A stretch of 54,630 nt of DNA from an uncultured Clostridia bacterium (lineage in GTDB: Bacteria > Bacillota > Clostridia > Lachnospirales > CAG-274): positions 1 through 54,630 of the forward strand of contig CALWDX010000046.1 of the NCBI GenBank assembly GCA_944376805.1, in the 5' to 3' direction. Below are positions 16,857-25,271 of the stretch, in pieces. The notes beneath the pieces are model-generated. The model did no database searches and was not told where the DNA came from. It saw only the letters and a list, made by a program, of their open reading frames with translations. Position 1 is the stretch's first letter. Each line of letters begins with the position of its first letter. A program made the translations under genes and the position numbers.

Positions 16857-17786
16857 ATGAAAATAATTGACAATTTTAATATTTTTGATGAAAAAGAAAA
16901 TCAAAAAACAGTTGTTACTATAGGGAACTTTGACGGTATACATATAGGTCATAAAAAACTTATTACTACTACTAGAAAATGTGCTTTAGAAAAAAATTTA
17001 AAATCTATTGTTATAACTTTTAGTCCACACCCTTTAGAAATAGTAAAAAATAATATGCCATTTTATTATATTTTTTCTGAAGAAGAAAAAAATATTGAAA
17101 TGGAAAAAGAAAATATAGATTTTTTTATAAAATATCCTTTTACAAAAGATTTTTCTAACATTAGTCCAGAAAAATTTGTTGATATTTTAATAGAAAAACT
17201 AAATTGTAAAATTCTTGTTGTTGGTGAAGATTATTGCTTTGGAAAAGATAGAAGTGGTAATGTAAATATACTTAAACAATTAGGAGAACAAAAAGGAATA
17301 CAAGTTATAAAAATATCTAATATTGTTATAGATGGTGAAAGAGTTAGCAGTTCTATTATTAGAGAATGTATAAACAATAGAAATATTAAAAAAGCTAATT
17401 TATTACTTAATAAACCTTATTATATTTTTGGACAAGTTGTAGAAGGTAATAAATTAGGTAGAACTATTGGTTTTCCTACAGCTAATATTATACCACCTAA
17501 AAATAAACTTTTACCACCAGATGGTGTTTATATAACAAAAACAAAATATAATAATAAACTTTATGACAGTATAACTAATATAGGTACAAATCCTACTGTT
17601 AATAACACTCATAGAACAATAGAAACTTATATTTTTGACTTTAATCAAAATTTATACAATCAAAATATAGAAGTTTATTTTTATGATTGGATAAGAAGTG
17701 TTAAAAAATTTAATGGTATAAATGAATTAAAAGAACAAATAGCTAAAGATATAAATATAGCCAGTAGTTTTTTTAGAGTTAACTAA
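16857..17786 (+). CDS. ribF: Bifunctional riboflavin kinase/FAD synthetase
   Basis: A 309-residue two-domain enzyme that makes FMN and FAD. The N-terminal nucleotidyltransferase domain has TIGNFDGIHIGHKKLI and the later SSSIIRECI signature. The C-terminal riboflavin kinase domain starts near GRTIGFPTANI and contains NIGTNPTV. It is the last recognised gene of the translation operon. The usual rpsO neighbour is absent, and a small membrane-protein gene follows. Confidence 0.95.
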   Translation: MKIIDNFNIFDEKENQKTVVTIGNFDGIHIGHKKLITTTRKCALEKNLKSIVITFSPHPLEIVKNNMPFYYIFSEEEKNIEMEKENIDFFIKYPFTKDFSNISPEKFVDILIEKLNCKILVVGEDYCFGKDRSGNVNILKQLGEQKGIQVIKISNIVIDGERVSSSIIRECINNRNIKKANLLLNKPYYIFGQVVEGNKLGRTIGFPTANIIPPKNKLLPPDGVYITKTKYNNKLYDSITNIGTNPTVNNTHRTIETYIFDFNQNLYNQNIEVYFYDWIRSVKKFNGINELKEQIAKDINIASSFFRVN

Positions 17787-17810
17787 TTTTATAAAGAAAG
17801 GATAAAATAT

Positions 17811-18032
17811 ATGGGTAAAATTAGAAATTTTATTGTTACAATATTTACAGGTGTTATAACATATTGGATACAATTTGGACTAAATAAATTAGGTATTATA
17901 AAAAAGGAAAATTTATCTGTTGATGTTATTTCTTGGTTTATAATATTTTGTGTTATTTATATAATAATAGAAAATTTATCTAAAATAATTAAAGCTATTA
18001 AAAATAAAAGAAATAAAAAAAATAATATATAA
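17811..18032 (+). CDS. Small two-span membrane protein, unrecognised
   Basis: A 73-residue protein with hydrophobic segments at ~6-24 and ~40-60 and a very basic C-terminus (KNKRNKKNN). An AAAGGA site precedes the ATG. It follows ribF by 24 bases on the same strand, so it may be the tail of that operon. I cannot assign a function. Confidence 0.6.
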   Translation: MGKIRNFIVTIFTGVITYWIQFGLNKLGIIKKENLSVDVISWFIIFCVIYIIIENLSKIIKAIKNKRNKKNNI

Positions 18033-18084
18033 ATATTTATATATTATTTTATAAAATTTAATATTATATTATTTGTTTTAAACT

Positions 18085-18220
18085 TTGTAATATCAATCTT
18101 TATTTTATATTTCTATATATTTTATCTCCATAGGCACAGTCTTTTGGAGCCATGCGTAGAACATGTAGTATTTTAGATACAAAAAAAGCAGAGGAATAGA
18201 ATTCCTCTGCTTTTTTGTGT
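18085..18220 (+). ncRNA. Unassigned structured small RNA candidate
   Basis: Between the ribF operon and the tRNAs lies a short island of markedly higher GC (18127-18180). It could form small hairpins: GGC/GCC around 18133-18151, CATG-loop-CATG near 18151-18165 and GTAT-loop-ATAC at 18168-18180. A very strong terminator follows. A weak promoter (TTGTAA at 18085 and TATTTC at 18108, 17-base spacer) would give an RNA of roughly 95 bases. There is no open frame. I could not match it to 6S, SRP, tmRNA, RNase P or a riboswitch that I know. Confidence 0.4.
18182..18216 (+). terminator. Strong terminator of the RNA candidate
   Basis: A 16-bp stem (18182-18197 with 18201-18216) has an AGA loop and ends in TTTTTT. 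The A-run at its 5' side makes it usable on both strands. Confidence 0.85.
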
Positions 18221-18359
18221 AAATGTTAAATGTTATTTATGTTATTATATTAAAACACATTAATAAGTGTGTCAACAAATATATTTTATTAAAAAGTCTA
18301 AAATATATTGTAAATTATACTTTAAGGAAAAATTTTTTATATTTTTTTATACAAAGTGC

Positions 18360-18388
18360 TTGACATATTTGGAAGATGTTGATATAAT
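18360..18388 (+). promoter_or_regulatory. tRNA cluster promoter
   Basis: Exact consensus TTGACA (18360-18365) and TATAAT (18383-18388) with a 17-base spacer, 20 bases before the first tRNA. Confidence 0.85.
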
Positions 18389-18407
18389 ATATTTTGTCGT
18401 TAGATGT

Positions 18408-18480
18408 GGGAGCATAGCTCAGCTGGGAGAGCACTTGCCTTACAAGCAAGGGGTCACAGGTTCGAGCCCTGTTGTTCCCA
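18408..18480 (+). tRNA. tRNA-Val (UAC)
   Basis: A 73-base cloverleaf. The acceptor GGGAGCA pairs with TGTTCCC, with discriminator A. The anticodon loop CTTACAA gives anticodon TAC, and the T-arm is intact. The CCA end is not encoded. Confidence 0.95.
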
Positions 18481-18491
18481 TTGACGACTGC

Positions 18492-18564
18492 GGGAGCATA
18501 GCTCAGCTGGGAGAGCACCTGCCTTACAAGCAGGGGGTCACAGGTTCGAGCCCTGTTGTTCCCA
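18492..18564 (+). tRNA. tRNA-Val (UAC), second copy
   Basis: It is the same as the first valine tRNA except for a compensated change in the anticodon stem (CCTGC/GCAGG instead of CTTGC/GCAAG). No CCA is encoded. Confidence 0.95.
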
Positions 18565-18627
18565 CTTTATTTTTAATTTTTTCATAAAATTTAAAATATG
18601 TTATTATAATATAGCATATTTTAATAA

Positions 18628-18701
18628 GGCGGAATAGCTCAGTTGGCTAGAGCACACGGTTCATACCCGTGGTGTCGGGGGTTCAAATCCCTCTTCCGCT
18701 A
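18628..18701 (+). tRNA. tRNA-Met (CAU), elongator type
   Basis: A 74-base cloverleaf with acceptor GGCGGAA/TTCCGCT and anticodon loop TTCATAC. It lacks the GGG/CCC anticodon-stem pairs typical of initiator tRNA, so elongator Met is likelier. A CAU tRNA modified to read Ile AUA cannot be excluded. Confidence 0.9.
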
Positions 18702-18706
18702 CTTTT

Positions 18707-18779
18707 GGGAGCATAGCTCAGCTGGGAGAGCACTTGCCTTACAAGCAAGGGGTCACAGGTTCGAGCCCTGTTGTTCCCA
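18707..18779 (+). tRNA. tRNA-Val (UAC), third copy
   Basis: Identical in sequence to the first valine tRNA. It starts 5 bases after the first methionine tRNA. Confidence 0.95.
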
Positions 18780-18844
18780 CTTTATTTTTAAATCTTTTCA
18801 TAAAACCTAAAATATGTTATTATAATATAGCATATTTTTAATAA

Positions 18845-18918
18845 GGCGGAATAGCTCAGTTGGCTAGAGCACACGGTTCATACCCGTGGTGTCGGGGGTT
18901 CAAATCCCTCTTCCGCTA
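18845..18918 (+). tRNA. tRNA-Met (CAU), second copy
   Basis: Identical to the first methionine tRNA and preceded by a nearly identical spacer containing TTATAATATAGCATA. Confidence 0.9.
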
Positions 18919-18923
18919 TTTGT

Positions 18924-18949
18924 AAGCTAGGTAAGCCTAGCTTTTTTTG
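18924..18949 (+). terminator. Terminator of the tRNA cluster
   Basis: AAGCTAGG and CCTAGCTT pair across a 4-base loop and are followed by a T-run, 5 bases after the last tRNA. Confidence 0.8.
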
Positions 18950-18981
18950 TGTGATAATATTAATTTACATTTTTATATATC

Positions 18982-19010
18982 TTGAAAATATGTGTTTTTT
19001 GTGTTAAAAT
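18982..19010 (+). promoter_or_regulatory. typA promoter
   Basis: TTGAAA at 18982-18987 and TAAAAT at 19005-19010 with a 17-base spacer, 36 bases upstream of the typA start. Confidence 0.65.
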
Positions 19011-19046
19011 AACTTGAAGAAAATTAATAGAGAGTAGGAAAAAATT

Positions 19047-20873
19047 GTGAATAAACGAGAAGATGTAAGAAATATTGCTATTATAGCACACGTTGACCAC
19101 GGAAAAACGACACTTGTTGATGAACTTTTAAAACAAAGTGGTACTTTTAGGTCAAATCAAGTAATTAGAGAGAGAGTAATGGACTCTGGAGATATAGAAA
19201 GAGAAAGAGGTATTACTATACTTTCTAAAAATACTTCTGTATATTATGAAGATAAAAAAATTAATATTGTAGATACTCCAGGACACGCAGATTTTGGTGG
19301 AGAAGTTGAGCGTGTTTTAAAAATGGTTGATGGTGTTGTACTTGTAGTAGATGCTTATGAGGGTGCTATGCCACAAACAAAATTTGTTTTAAAAAATGCT
19401 TTATCTTTAAAATTACCAGTTGTTGTATGTGTAAATAAAATTGATAAACCAGAGGCAAGACCAGATGAAGTTGTAGATGAAATATTAGAACTTTTCATTG
19501 AACTTGATGCAACAGATGAGCAATTAGATGCACCTTTTGTTTTTGCATCAGCAAAAGCAGGTAAAGCCTCTATGGAAGCAGATAAAGCTATGGAAGCAGA
19601 AGATATGAAATGCCTTTTTGACACTATTATAGACTATATACCAGCACCAGTTGGGGATATGGAAGCAGGTGTTCAAATGCTTGTTACTACTATTGACTAT
19701 AATGAGTATGTAGGTAGAATAGGTATAGGTAAAGTAGAAAATGGTACTATAAGAGTAAATCAAGATGCTTGTGTAGTAAACTTCAATGACCCAGAAAAAA
19801 ATTATAAAGTAAAAGTAAATAAACTTTATGAATATGAAGGACTTGAAAGAGTAGAAGTAAAATCGGCAACAGTTGGTTCAATTGTAGCTGTTAGTGGTAT
19901 ACCAGATATACAAATAGGGGACACTATTGCTTGTGTAGAAAATCCACAACCTATAGAAGTTAATAAAATTTCAGAACCTACAATAGCTATGACTTTTTCA
20001 GTAAATGACAGTCCATTTGCTGGTATGGAAGGTAAATTTGTTACAAGTAGACATTTAAGGGATAGATTACAAAAAGAATTAAATACAGATGTTAGTCTTA
20101 GAGTAGAAGATACAGAAAATGCTGACTCATTTAAAGTAAGTGGTCGTGGTGAGCTTCATTTATCTATATTAATAGAAACTATGCGTAGAGAAGGCTATGA
20201 GTTCCAAGTATCACGCCCAGAAGTTTTATTTAAAGATATAGACGGAAGTCGTTATGAGCCTATGGAAATAGCTACTATTGATGTACCAGAAGAATTTGTG
20301 GGAAATGTTATAGAAAAATTAGGTACAAGAAAAGGCGAAATGATAAATATGGTGCCATCTAAAGGTGGTTATACAAGATTAGAATTTAATATACCAGCTA
20401 GAGGACTTATAGGTTATAGAAGTGAATTTTTAACAGATACTAAAGGTAATGGTATATTAAATACAATATTTAATGATTATGAACCATACAAAGGTGAAAT
20501 AGTAAGCCGTCCACAAGGTTCATTAGTAGCTTTTGAATCTGGTGAAGCTGTAACTTATGGTTTATATAATGCACAAGAAAGAGGGGACTTATTTATAGGC
20601 CCTGCTACAAAAGTGTATTCTGGTATGGTTGTTGGTAGAAATGCAAGAAGTGGGGATATGGAAGTAAATGTTTGTAAGAAAAAACAACTTACTAATACTC
20701 GTTCATCTGGTGCAGATGATGCATTAAAATTAACACCACCTATAAATATGAGTTTAGAAAAATGTATTGAATTTATTACAGATGATGAACTTGTAGAAGT
20801 TACACCAGAAAACCTTAGAATAAGAAAGAAAATATTAGATGCTAACCTTAGAAAAAAAGCAAGTAAAAAATAA
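19047..20873 (+). CDS. typA: Ribosome-associated GTPase TypA/BipA
   Basis: A 608-residue translational GTPase of the EF-G fold, linked to 50S assembly and stress growth. The G domain near the N-terminus has [38 protein letters not shown] and NKIDK. EF-G-like domains and the BipA-specific C-terminal domain follow ([14 protein letters not shown] block). The start is GTG at 19047 behind AGTAGGA. It is monocistronic, with its own promoter and a long terminator. Confidence 0.95.
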   Translation: MNKREDVRNIAIIAHVDHGKTTLVDELLKQSGTFRSNQVIRERVMDSGDIERERGITILSKNTSVYYEDKKINIVDTPGHADFGGEVERVLKMVDGVVLVVDAYEGAMPQTKFVLKNALSLKLPVVVCVNKIDKPEARPDEVVDEILELFIELDATDEQLDAPFVFASAKAGKASMEADKAMEAEDMKCLFDTIIDYIPAPVGDMEAGVQMLVTTIDYNEYVGRIGIGKVENGTIRVNQDACVVNFNDPEKNYKVKVNKLYEYEGLERVEVKSATVGSIVAVSGIPDIQIGDTIACVENPQPIEVNKISEPTIAMTFSVNDSPFAGMEGKFVTSRHLRDRLQKELNTDVSLRVEDTENADSFKVSGRGELHLSILIETMRREGYEFQVSRPEVLFKDIDGSRYEPMEIATIDVPEEFVGNVIEKLGTRKGEMINMVPSKGGYTRLEFNIPARGLIGYRSEFLTDTKGNGILNTIFNDYEPYKGEIVSRPQGSLVAFESGEAVTYGLYNAQERGDLFIGPATKVYSGMVVGRNARSGDMEVNVCKKKQLTNTRSSGADDALKLTPPINMSLEKCIEFITDDELVEVTPENLRIRKKILDANLRKKASKK

Positions 20874-20930
20874 ATTTTAAAATAAAAGACATATTGAAAA
20901 ATTTTCAATATGTCTTTTATTTTAAAATTT
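20873..20930 (+). terminator. Very long perfect terminator hairpin after typA
   Basis: Bases 20873-20900 and 20902-20929 are exact reverse complements around a single base. It begins at the last base of the stop codon. The A/T-flanked stem can act on both strands and could also serve the convergent Rpn-type gene. Confidence 0.85.
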
Positions 20931-20993
20931 AGAACTTATTCCAAATATTGTATTGGTTTTGTTATCTATTTTTAAATATGTCCTTTATATTAT

Positions 20994-21914
20994 TTAATCA
21001 AAATATTTTTTGACTTGTTCATCTGTTAACTTGTAACTTTCTTTTATTTCTTTTATTATATCTTCCTTACATATACCAAACTTATTTAAAGATTTTATTT
21101 GAAATTTTATACCTTGTTCAAGACCTTGTTCAATACCCTGTTCAATACCTTGTTCAAGACCTTTTTCTAATCCATCTTCAAAGGCTTCTTTAGTCCATAT
21201 TTCTTGAGCTTTTTCAATGTTAAATTCTGTATATAACATATTTACCACCTCACTACTATTTAGCTTTAAAAATTGTTTTAATATATTTTGTTCTATGCAA
21301 TCTTTAATTGCTTTTTCGATACTTGTTTTTATTAATTCTTCTTTTTGTATTTTATCTTTATATTCATTTATATATTTTCTTACTAAATATATAAAATAAC
21401 TATATTCTTTTAATGTTTTAGATTTATTTATTATATTTGTATTTTTATCATAGTTTATATTTATAACATCTACAACTAATTCTAATTTTGAATTTTCCTT
21501 TACCTTAAAAGCATCTGACAAATATAATTTTTTATTTTCTGGATAATTACTTTCCCCATTATATAACACTATAAATTCTGGCGTTGGTACTTTTATTAAT
21601 TTTCTTTTATATATATTATCAGTATCTAATAGCTTTTCATATTCTCTAGCTATATATAATAAAAATCTTAAAGGCATATTTTCATTAATTGAGCTTTGGT
21701 GTTCTATTAACACTACAAATTTATCATCTATTGTAAAACATAAATCATTATTTCGTTCCATATAAAGAACATTTTCTAATGTTATTATATCTATATCTGT
21801 TTTATTTACACTATATTTAGTACCTTTTATAGTATTATATAATTTTATTATTTCCTTTTTATTTGAAAATAATTTAATAAAAACACTATCTTTATAATTT
21901 CTATTTATATTCAT
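20994..21914 (-). CDS. Rpn/PD-(D/E)XK-type nuclease (transposase_31-like family)
   Basis: A 306-residue protein resembling the Rpn recombination-promoting nucleases and the related PD-(D/E)XK 'transposase' family. The N-terminus (NRNYKDSVFIKLFSNKKEIIKLYN) is typical. The likely catalytic core follows, with Asp in CFTIDDKFVVLIEHQSS and the E-x-Q variant EHQ. The C-terminal third carries the G-(I/L)-E-Q heptad-like repeats (about residues 245-270) common in this family. A GGAGT site precedes the ATG. No inverted repeats or target duplications were seen around it. Confidence 0.8.
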   Translation of the reverse strand: MNINRNYKDSVFIKLFSNKKEIIKLYNTIKGTKYSVNKTDIDIITLENVLYMERNNDLCFTIDDKFVVLIEHQSSINENMPLRFLLYIAREYEKLLDTDNIYKRKLIKVPTPEFIVLYNGESNYPENKKLYLSDAFKVKENSKLELVVDVININYDKNTNIINKSKTLKEYSYFIYLVRKYINEYKDKIQKEELIKTSIEKAIKDCIEQNILKQFLKLNSSEVVNMLYTEFNIEKAQEIWTKEAFEDGLEKGLEQGIEQGIEQGLEQGIKFQIKSLNKFGICKEDIIKEIKESYKLTDEQVKKYFD

Positions 21915-22100
21915 AGTTTTACTCCGTGCTACATATAAGTATTTTTATATTATTATAATATCATAATCTTTTTTTAAATACAATCTTTTATAATATTAAT
22001 TGATAATAAATACATAAAAGAATTAAATTATTTATTTGTCAATAATTTATTAATATTATTAATAAAAATTTTACTCATATATTTTTTATGATTGTATAAG

Positions 22101-22337
22101 TTACTCAAGATTTTCAAAAAAAGAATTAAAATCCACATTAAAGATATTTTTAAGACCTATAAGTTCAGAAACTTTTATATTATAAGTACCTAATTCTATT
22201 TGTGAGTAAATACTTCTTGAAATGTCAATACCTTGTAATTGTAGTTTTATAGTTACTTGTTCTTGAGTTAATTTATTCAAGTTTCTTAATCTTTTTATAT
22301 TTTTACCTATATTTATATCTTGTCTTATTTTTTGCAT
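22101..22337 (-). CDS. XRE-family helix-turn-helix regulator
   Basis: A 78-residue single-domain DNA-binding protein. The HTH lies at residues ~10-65 (IGKNIKRLRNLNKLTQEQV start, then SRSIYSQIELGTYNIKV as the recognition region). It has no clear ribosome site and begins 11 bases after the next regulator's stop, so it probably relies on coupled translation. The two are transcribed away from the SLOG-fold gene and may control it. Confidence 0.85.
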   Translation of the reverse strand: MQKIRQDINIGKNIKRLRNLNKLTQEQVTIKLQLQGIDISRSIYSQIELGTYNIKVSELIGLKNIFNVDFNSFFENLE

Positions 22338-22348
22338 ATTTTTATTTT

Positions 22349-22564
22349 TTATTTTTTATTTAAAATAGTTTTATCATACTTAAATATTTCGTTTGGAGTA
22401 CATTCTAATATTTGACATAAAGCCTCTAATATTTCAAAACGTATAGATTTTGTTTGATTACTTACCATTTTATTAAAATTTTGATAGCTCATACCAAGTT
22501 GTTTATATAACCAATATTTAGTTTTATTTTTACTTTCTAAAATTTCTAATATTCTTAATTCCAT
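22349..22564 (-). CDS. Small Cro/C1-type helix-turn-helix protein
   Basis: A 71-residue YozG-like HTH protein. The motif spans residues ~8-60, with KYWLYKQLGMSYQNFNKMV as HTH and the ECTPNEIF block common in this group. A strong AGGAGG site precedes the ATG. It is the first gene of a two-regulator unit divergent from the DUF1273 gene. The ~120-base shared gap is rich in TATTTTAATATA-like half-sites. Confidence 0.85.
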   Translation of the reverse strand: MELRILEILESKNKTKYWLYKQLGMSYQNFNKMVSNQTKSIRFEILEALCQILECTPNEIFKYDKTILNKK

Positions 22565-22688
22565 ATAAACCTCCTATATTTTAATATAATATTATTACAT
22601 ATATTATCTTTTAATATAGACTTTTAAATTATATAATATTAAAATATATTATGTGTACATTATATATATTTTTTTAAGGAGTTTTAAT

Positions 22689-23222
22689 ATGAGGAAAAAT
22701 GTTTCTTTTACTGGACATAGACCAAGCAAGTTTTCATTTGGTTATAATGAAAATAATGTTGATTGTATAAAATTAAAATCTTTATTAATTAATGAAATAG
22801 AAAATTTATATTTATCTGGTTATAAAGTTTTTCTTACTGGTTGTGCTATGGGTGTTGATATGTGGTGTGCTGAAATAGTTTTAGATTTAAAAAGAAAATT
22901 TAATGATATTGAGTTATATTGTATAATGCCTTTTAAAAATCAGTCTGAAAGGTGGGCAGAAGATTATAAAATAAGATTTAATTATATTATTAAAAATTGT
23001 GATAAAGCATTACTTCTACAAAAAGAATATGATGCTAATTGTTATTTTAAAAGAAATAAATTTCTTGTAGACCATTCTAGCGTTATTATTGCTGTATATG
23101 ATGAAAAATATTCAACTAGTGGTACAAAAAATACTATAGATTATGCTTTAGAATTAAATAAGAATATGATATTTATAAACCCTAATTTATTAAAGGTTTT
23201 TAATATAAAAAGTAATTTATAA
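22689..23222 (+). CDS. SLOG/DUF1273 family protein
   Basis: A 177-residue protein of the DUF1273 (YpsA-like) branch of the SLOG Rossmann-fold superfamily. Diagnostic blocks are FTGHRPSKF near the N-terminus, FLTGCAMGVDMWCAE as the nucleotide-type loop, and DEKYSTSGTKNTIDYA. SLOG proteins are thought to bind or cut nucleotide-derived ligands and occur in phage and defence contexts. I chose ATG 22689 because AAGGAG lies 7 bases before it. The upstream in-frame ATG has no site. It diverges from two small HTH regulators. Confidence 0.85.
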   Translation: MRKNVSFTGHRPSKFSFGYNENNVDCIKLKSLLINEIENLYLSGYKVFLTGCAMGVDMWCAEIVLDLKRKFNDIELYCIMPFKNQSERWAEDYKIRFNYIIKNCDKALLLQKEYDANCYFKRNKFLVDHSSVIIAVYDEKYSTSGTKNTIDYALELNKNMIFINPNLLKVFNIKSNL

Positions 23223-23231
23223 TAAAATTAA

Positions 23232-23258
23232 GGCTGTAGACAAAGTCTACAGCCATAT
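23232..23258 (-). terminator. Terminator between DUF1273 gene and hslO
   Basis: A 10-bp GC-rich stem (23232-23241 with 23245-23254) around AAA lies between convergent genes. The minus-strand side runs into TTAATTTTATT, so it best serves hslO. Confidence 0.65.
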
Positions 23259-23264
23259 ATAATA

Positions 23265-24143
23265 TTATTTTGTACATTCATTTAAAAGATTAACTAAATC
23301 TTGTTCATTAAATTCATAGTCTTTATTACAAAAATGACAATGTAAAGTTGCTTTTTTATCTTCTTCTATTATATTTTGTAATTCTTCTTTACCTATACTT
23401 ATTAATGCTTTTTCTACTTTTTCTTTAGAACAATTACAATAAAATTCTACTGGTATTTTATCAAGTATATTAACACCAAATTCACCTAAAAGCATATCAA
23501 GTATATTTTCTATTGTGTTACCTTCTTCTAAAAGAGTAGTAAAGGATTTCATAGTAGCAAGTTTATTTTCTAAACTACTTATTATATTTTCATCAGCATT
23601 TGGCATAACTTGTATTATAAATCCACCAGCTTGTTTTATAGAGTAGTCTCTATCTACTAATACACCTAAACTAACAGCTGAAGGTGTTTGTTCAGATTTT
23701 GCAAAATAATAAGTTAAATCTTCTGCTATTTCACCAGATACAAGTGGAATTTGTCCAACATAAGGTTCTTTAAGCCCCATATCTTTTATAATAGTAAGAC
23801 TACCTTCACCTAAAGCTCCTTGTACATCTAATTTACCATTAGGTTTTAAAGGTATATCTACAATAGGGTTAAAAGGATAACCTTTAACTCTTGCTTTACT
23901 ATCCCCTGTAACAATTAAGCCTTTACCTGGACCATCACCATTTATTCTTATAGTAACTAAATCATCATCTGCCTTTAACATACTACCCATAATAGATACA
24001 GCTGTTAATGCTCTACCTAATGCAGCAGACATAACAGGTGATGTTTTATGATGTAAAAATGCTTGTTGTACAGTTTCTTTTGTATTAGCTATAAATACTC
24101 TAACACTTCCATCTCCAGCAGTTGCTCTTAAAATATAATCCAT
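23265..24143 (-). CDS. hslO: Redox-regulated chaperone Hsp33
   Basis: A 292-residue cytoplasmic holdase activated by oxidation. The four zinc-binding cysteines of the C-terminal switch are present at Cys236-x-Cys238 and Cys269-x-x-Cys272. The N-terminal block (RATAGDGSVRVFIA) and PGKGLIVTGDSKARVKGY are typical. An AAGGAG site precedes the ATG. It follows the methyltransferase gene by 21 bases on the same strand. Confidence 0.95.
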   Translation of the reverse strand: MDYILRATAGDGSVRVFIANTKETVQQAFLHHKTSPVMSAALGRALTAVSIMGSMLKADDDLVTIRINGDGPGKGLIVTGDSKARVKGYPFNPIVDIPLKPNGKLDVQGALGEGSLTIIKDMGLKEPYVGQIPLVSGEIAEDLTYYFAKSEQTPSAVSLGVLVDRDYSIKQAGGFIIQVMPNADENIISSLENKLATMKSFTTLLEEGNTIENILDMLLGEFGVNILDKIPVEFYCNCSKEKVEKALISIGKEELQNIIEEDKKATLHCHFCNKDYEFNEQDLVNLLNECTK

Positions 24144-24164
24144 TTTTATCTCCTTTATATTTAA

Positions 24165-24920
24165 TTATTTTCCATTTTCACAAGCTACAAAAAATACTCG
24201 TTGACTATCTTCTTTAGGTTTATTAAAAGTAAGTTCATCATAAACTCCTAAAAGAGTTAGCCCCGACTTTTCTATAAGTTTTTTTATTTTTTCTATTGTA
24301 TAAGCCTTTTCATAATGAATTTCTTCAAATCTATGATAAAGCCCAGTTTCTTCATCTTCTATAAAAAAGTTTGTGTAAAATTCATTTATCATTTCTTCAT
24401 TATCAAAATAATTTTCTAATGTATATGCAGAATTTTCAGTAGTTTGAGAAAAACTGTTATATCCCAAAATATTTTCAAATTTATATATTGTATTTATATC
24501 AAAAATAAAAAGTCCTTTAGGTTCTAAATAGTTATTTACCCATTTGAAAACTTGCAATAGTTCATCTTCTTCTAATATATAGTTTATACTATCACACATA
24601 CTAACTATACAATCTACTGTACCATATAGTTCAAATTCACGCATATCTTGTTCTAAATATAATATATTTACATTTTCTTTTGCCGATTTTTCTCTTGCTT
24701 TTGCAAGCATTTGATAAGATGCATCTATACCTATTAGTTCATAACCTTTTTTAGCAAGTGGAATAGTTATATTACCAGTGCCACAACCTAAATCGGCTAT
24801 TAATTTTGGTTTTAAATTAAATTTGTTCCATATTTTTTCTATATATTCAATCCAATCATTATAAGGTATATTTTCCATAAAAGTATCATATACTTGTGCA
24901 AAATTTTCATAAACAGACAT
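24165..24920 (-). CDS. Class I SAM-dependent methyltransferase
   Basis: A 251-residue protein with a complete motif I (ADLGCGTGNIT at residues ~42-52), an acidic residue after strand two (IGIDAS) and the CDSINYIL region. The second half (YHRFEEIHYEKAYTIEKIKKL) matches a common Firmicute methyltransferase group of unknown substrate found near rpl, obg or hslO genes. It heads a two-gene operon with hslO, with an AGGAGAT ribosome site. Confidence 0.85.
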   Translation of the reverse strand: MSVYENFAQVYDTFMENIPYNDWIEYIEKIWNKFNLKPKLIADLGCGTGNITIPLAKKGYELIGIDASYQMLAKAREKSAKENVNILYLEQDMREFELYGTVDCIVSMCDSINYILEEDELLQVFKWVNNYLEPKGLFIFDINTIYKFENILGYNSFSQTTENSAYTLENYFDNEEMINEFYTNFFIEDEETGLYHRFEEIHYEKAYTIEKIKKLIEKSGLTLLGVYDELTFNKPKEDSQRVFFVACENGK

Positions 24921-25078
24921 TTTTTATATCTCCTAAAATTAAAGAAATTACTATTTTAAATAATTATAACATATTTTAGCTTTACGTCAATATTTTACAT
25001 ATAAATAAAAGTATGATATAATTTTTTATATAATTGTTATTAATATGAATTAATTAAAATTATTTTAGAGAGATTTTT

Positions 25079-25189
25079 ATGAGTAATTCTATCATTACAA
25101 AAAATATTTTATGTGAAAGTTTAAAGAGTTTATTATATGAAAAACCATTTAATAAAATAAGTGTATTAGATATTGCTAAAAAAATTTAG
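25079..25189 (+). pseudogene. Remnant of a TetR-family regulator (N-terminal 36 codons)
   Basis: The frame reads like the first half of a TetR HTH domain (ITKNILCESLKSLL, then KPFNKISVLDIAKK) and stops at TAG just where the helix-turn-helix core should begin. A GAGAG site precedes the ATG. Nothing of the remaining ~150 residues was seen downstream. The rest of the 24921-25271 interval holds only A/T-rich sequence and a terminator. Confidence 0.65.
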
Positions 25190-25222
25190 GTGATAATATA
25201 AAAATTTATGTTATAGAGGGAA

Positions 25223-25265
25223 TAAAAACTAATAGAGGCTAATTTTAGCCTCTACTAGTTTTTAT
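25223..25265 (-). terminator. Terminator of the amidohydrolase gene
   Basis: A stem of ~17 bp with one mismatch (AAAAACTA-A-TAGAGGCT against its partner) lies just downstream of the minus-strand stop. The minus-strand 3' side is TTTTTATT. Confidence 0.7.
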
Positions 25266-25271
25266 TATAAT

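Larger units (their letters stand above)
18492..18918 (+). repeat. Tandem duplication of a tRNA-Val/tRNA-Met unit
   Basis: Bases 18492-18701 and 18707-18918 are two copies of one ~210-base unit (Val, ~63-65-base spacer, Met) with only a few spacer differences. Confidence 0.85.

Noticed and set aside
18267..18587. A 106-codon open frame across the first two tRNA genes
   Set aside because: It reads through two clear tRNA cloverleaves, and its repeated protein segment is just the translated tRNA-Val sequence.
22565..22688. Inverted TATTTTAATATA-like half-sites between the HTH genes and the SLOG gene as a defined operator
   Set aside because: Similarity is limited to A/T bases in a nearly pure A/T gap, so chance is a sufficient explanation.
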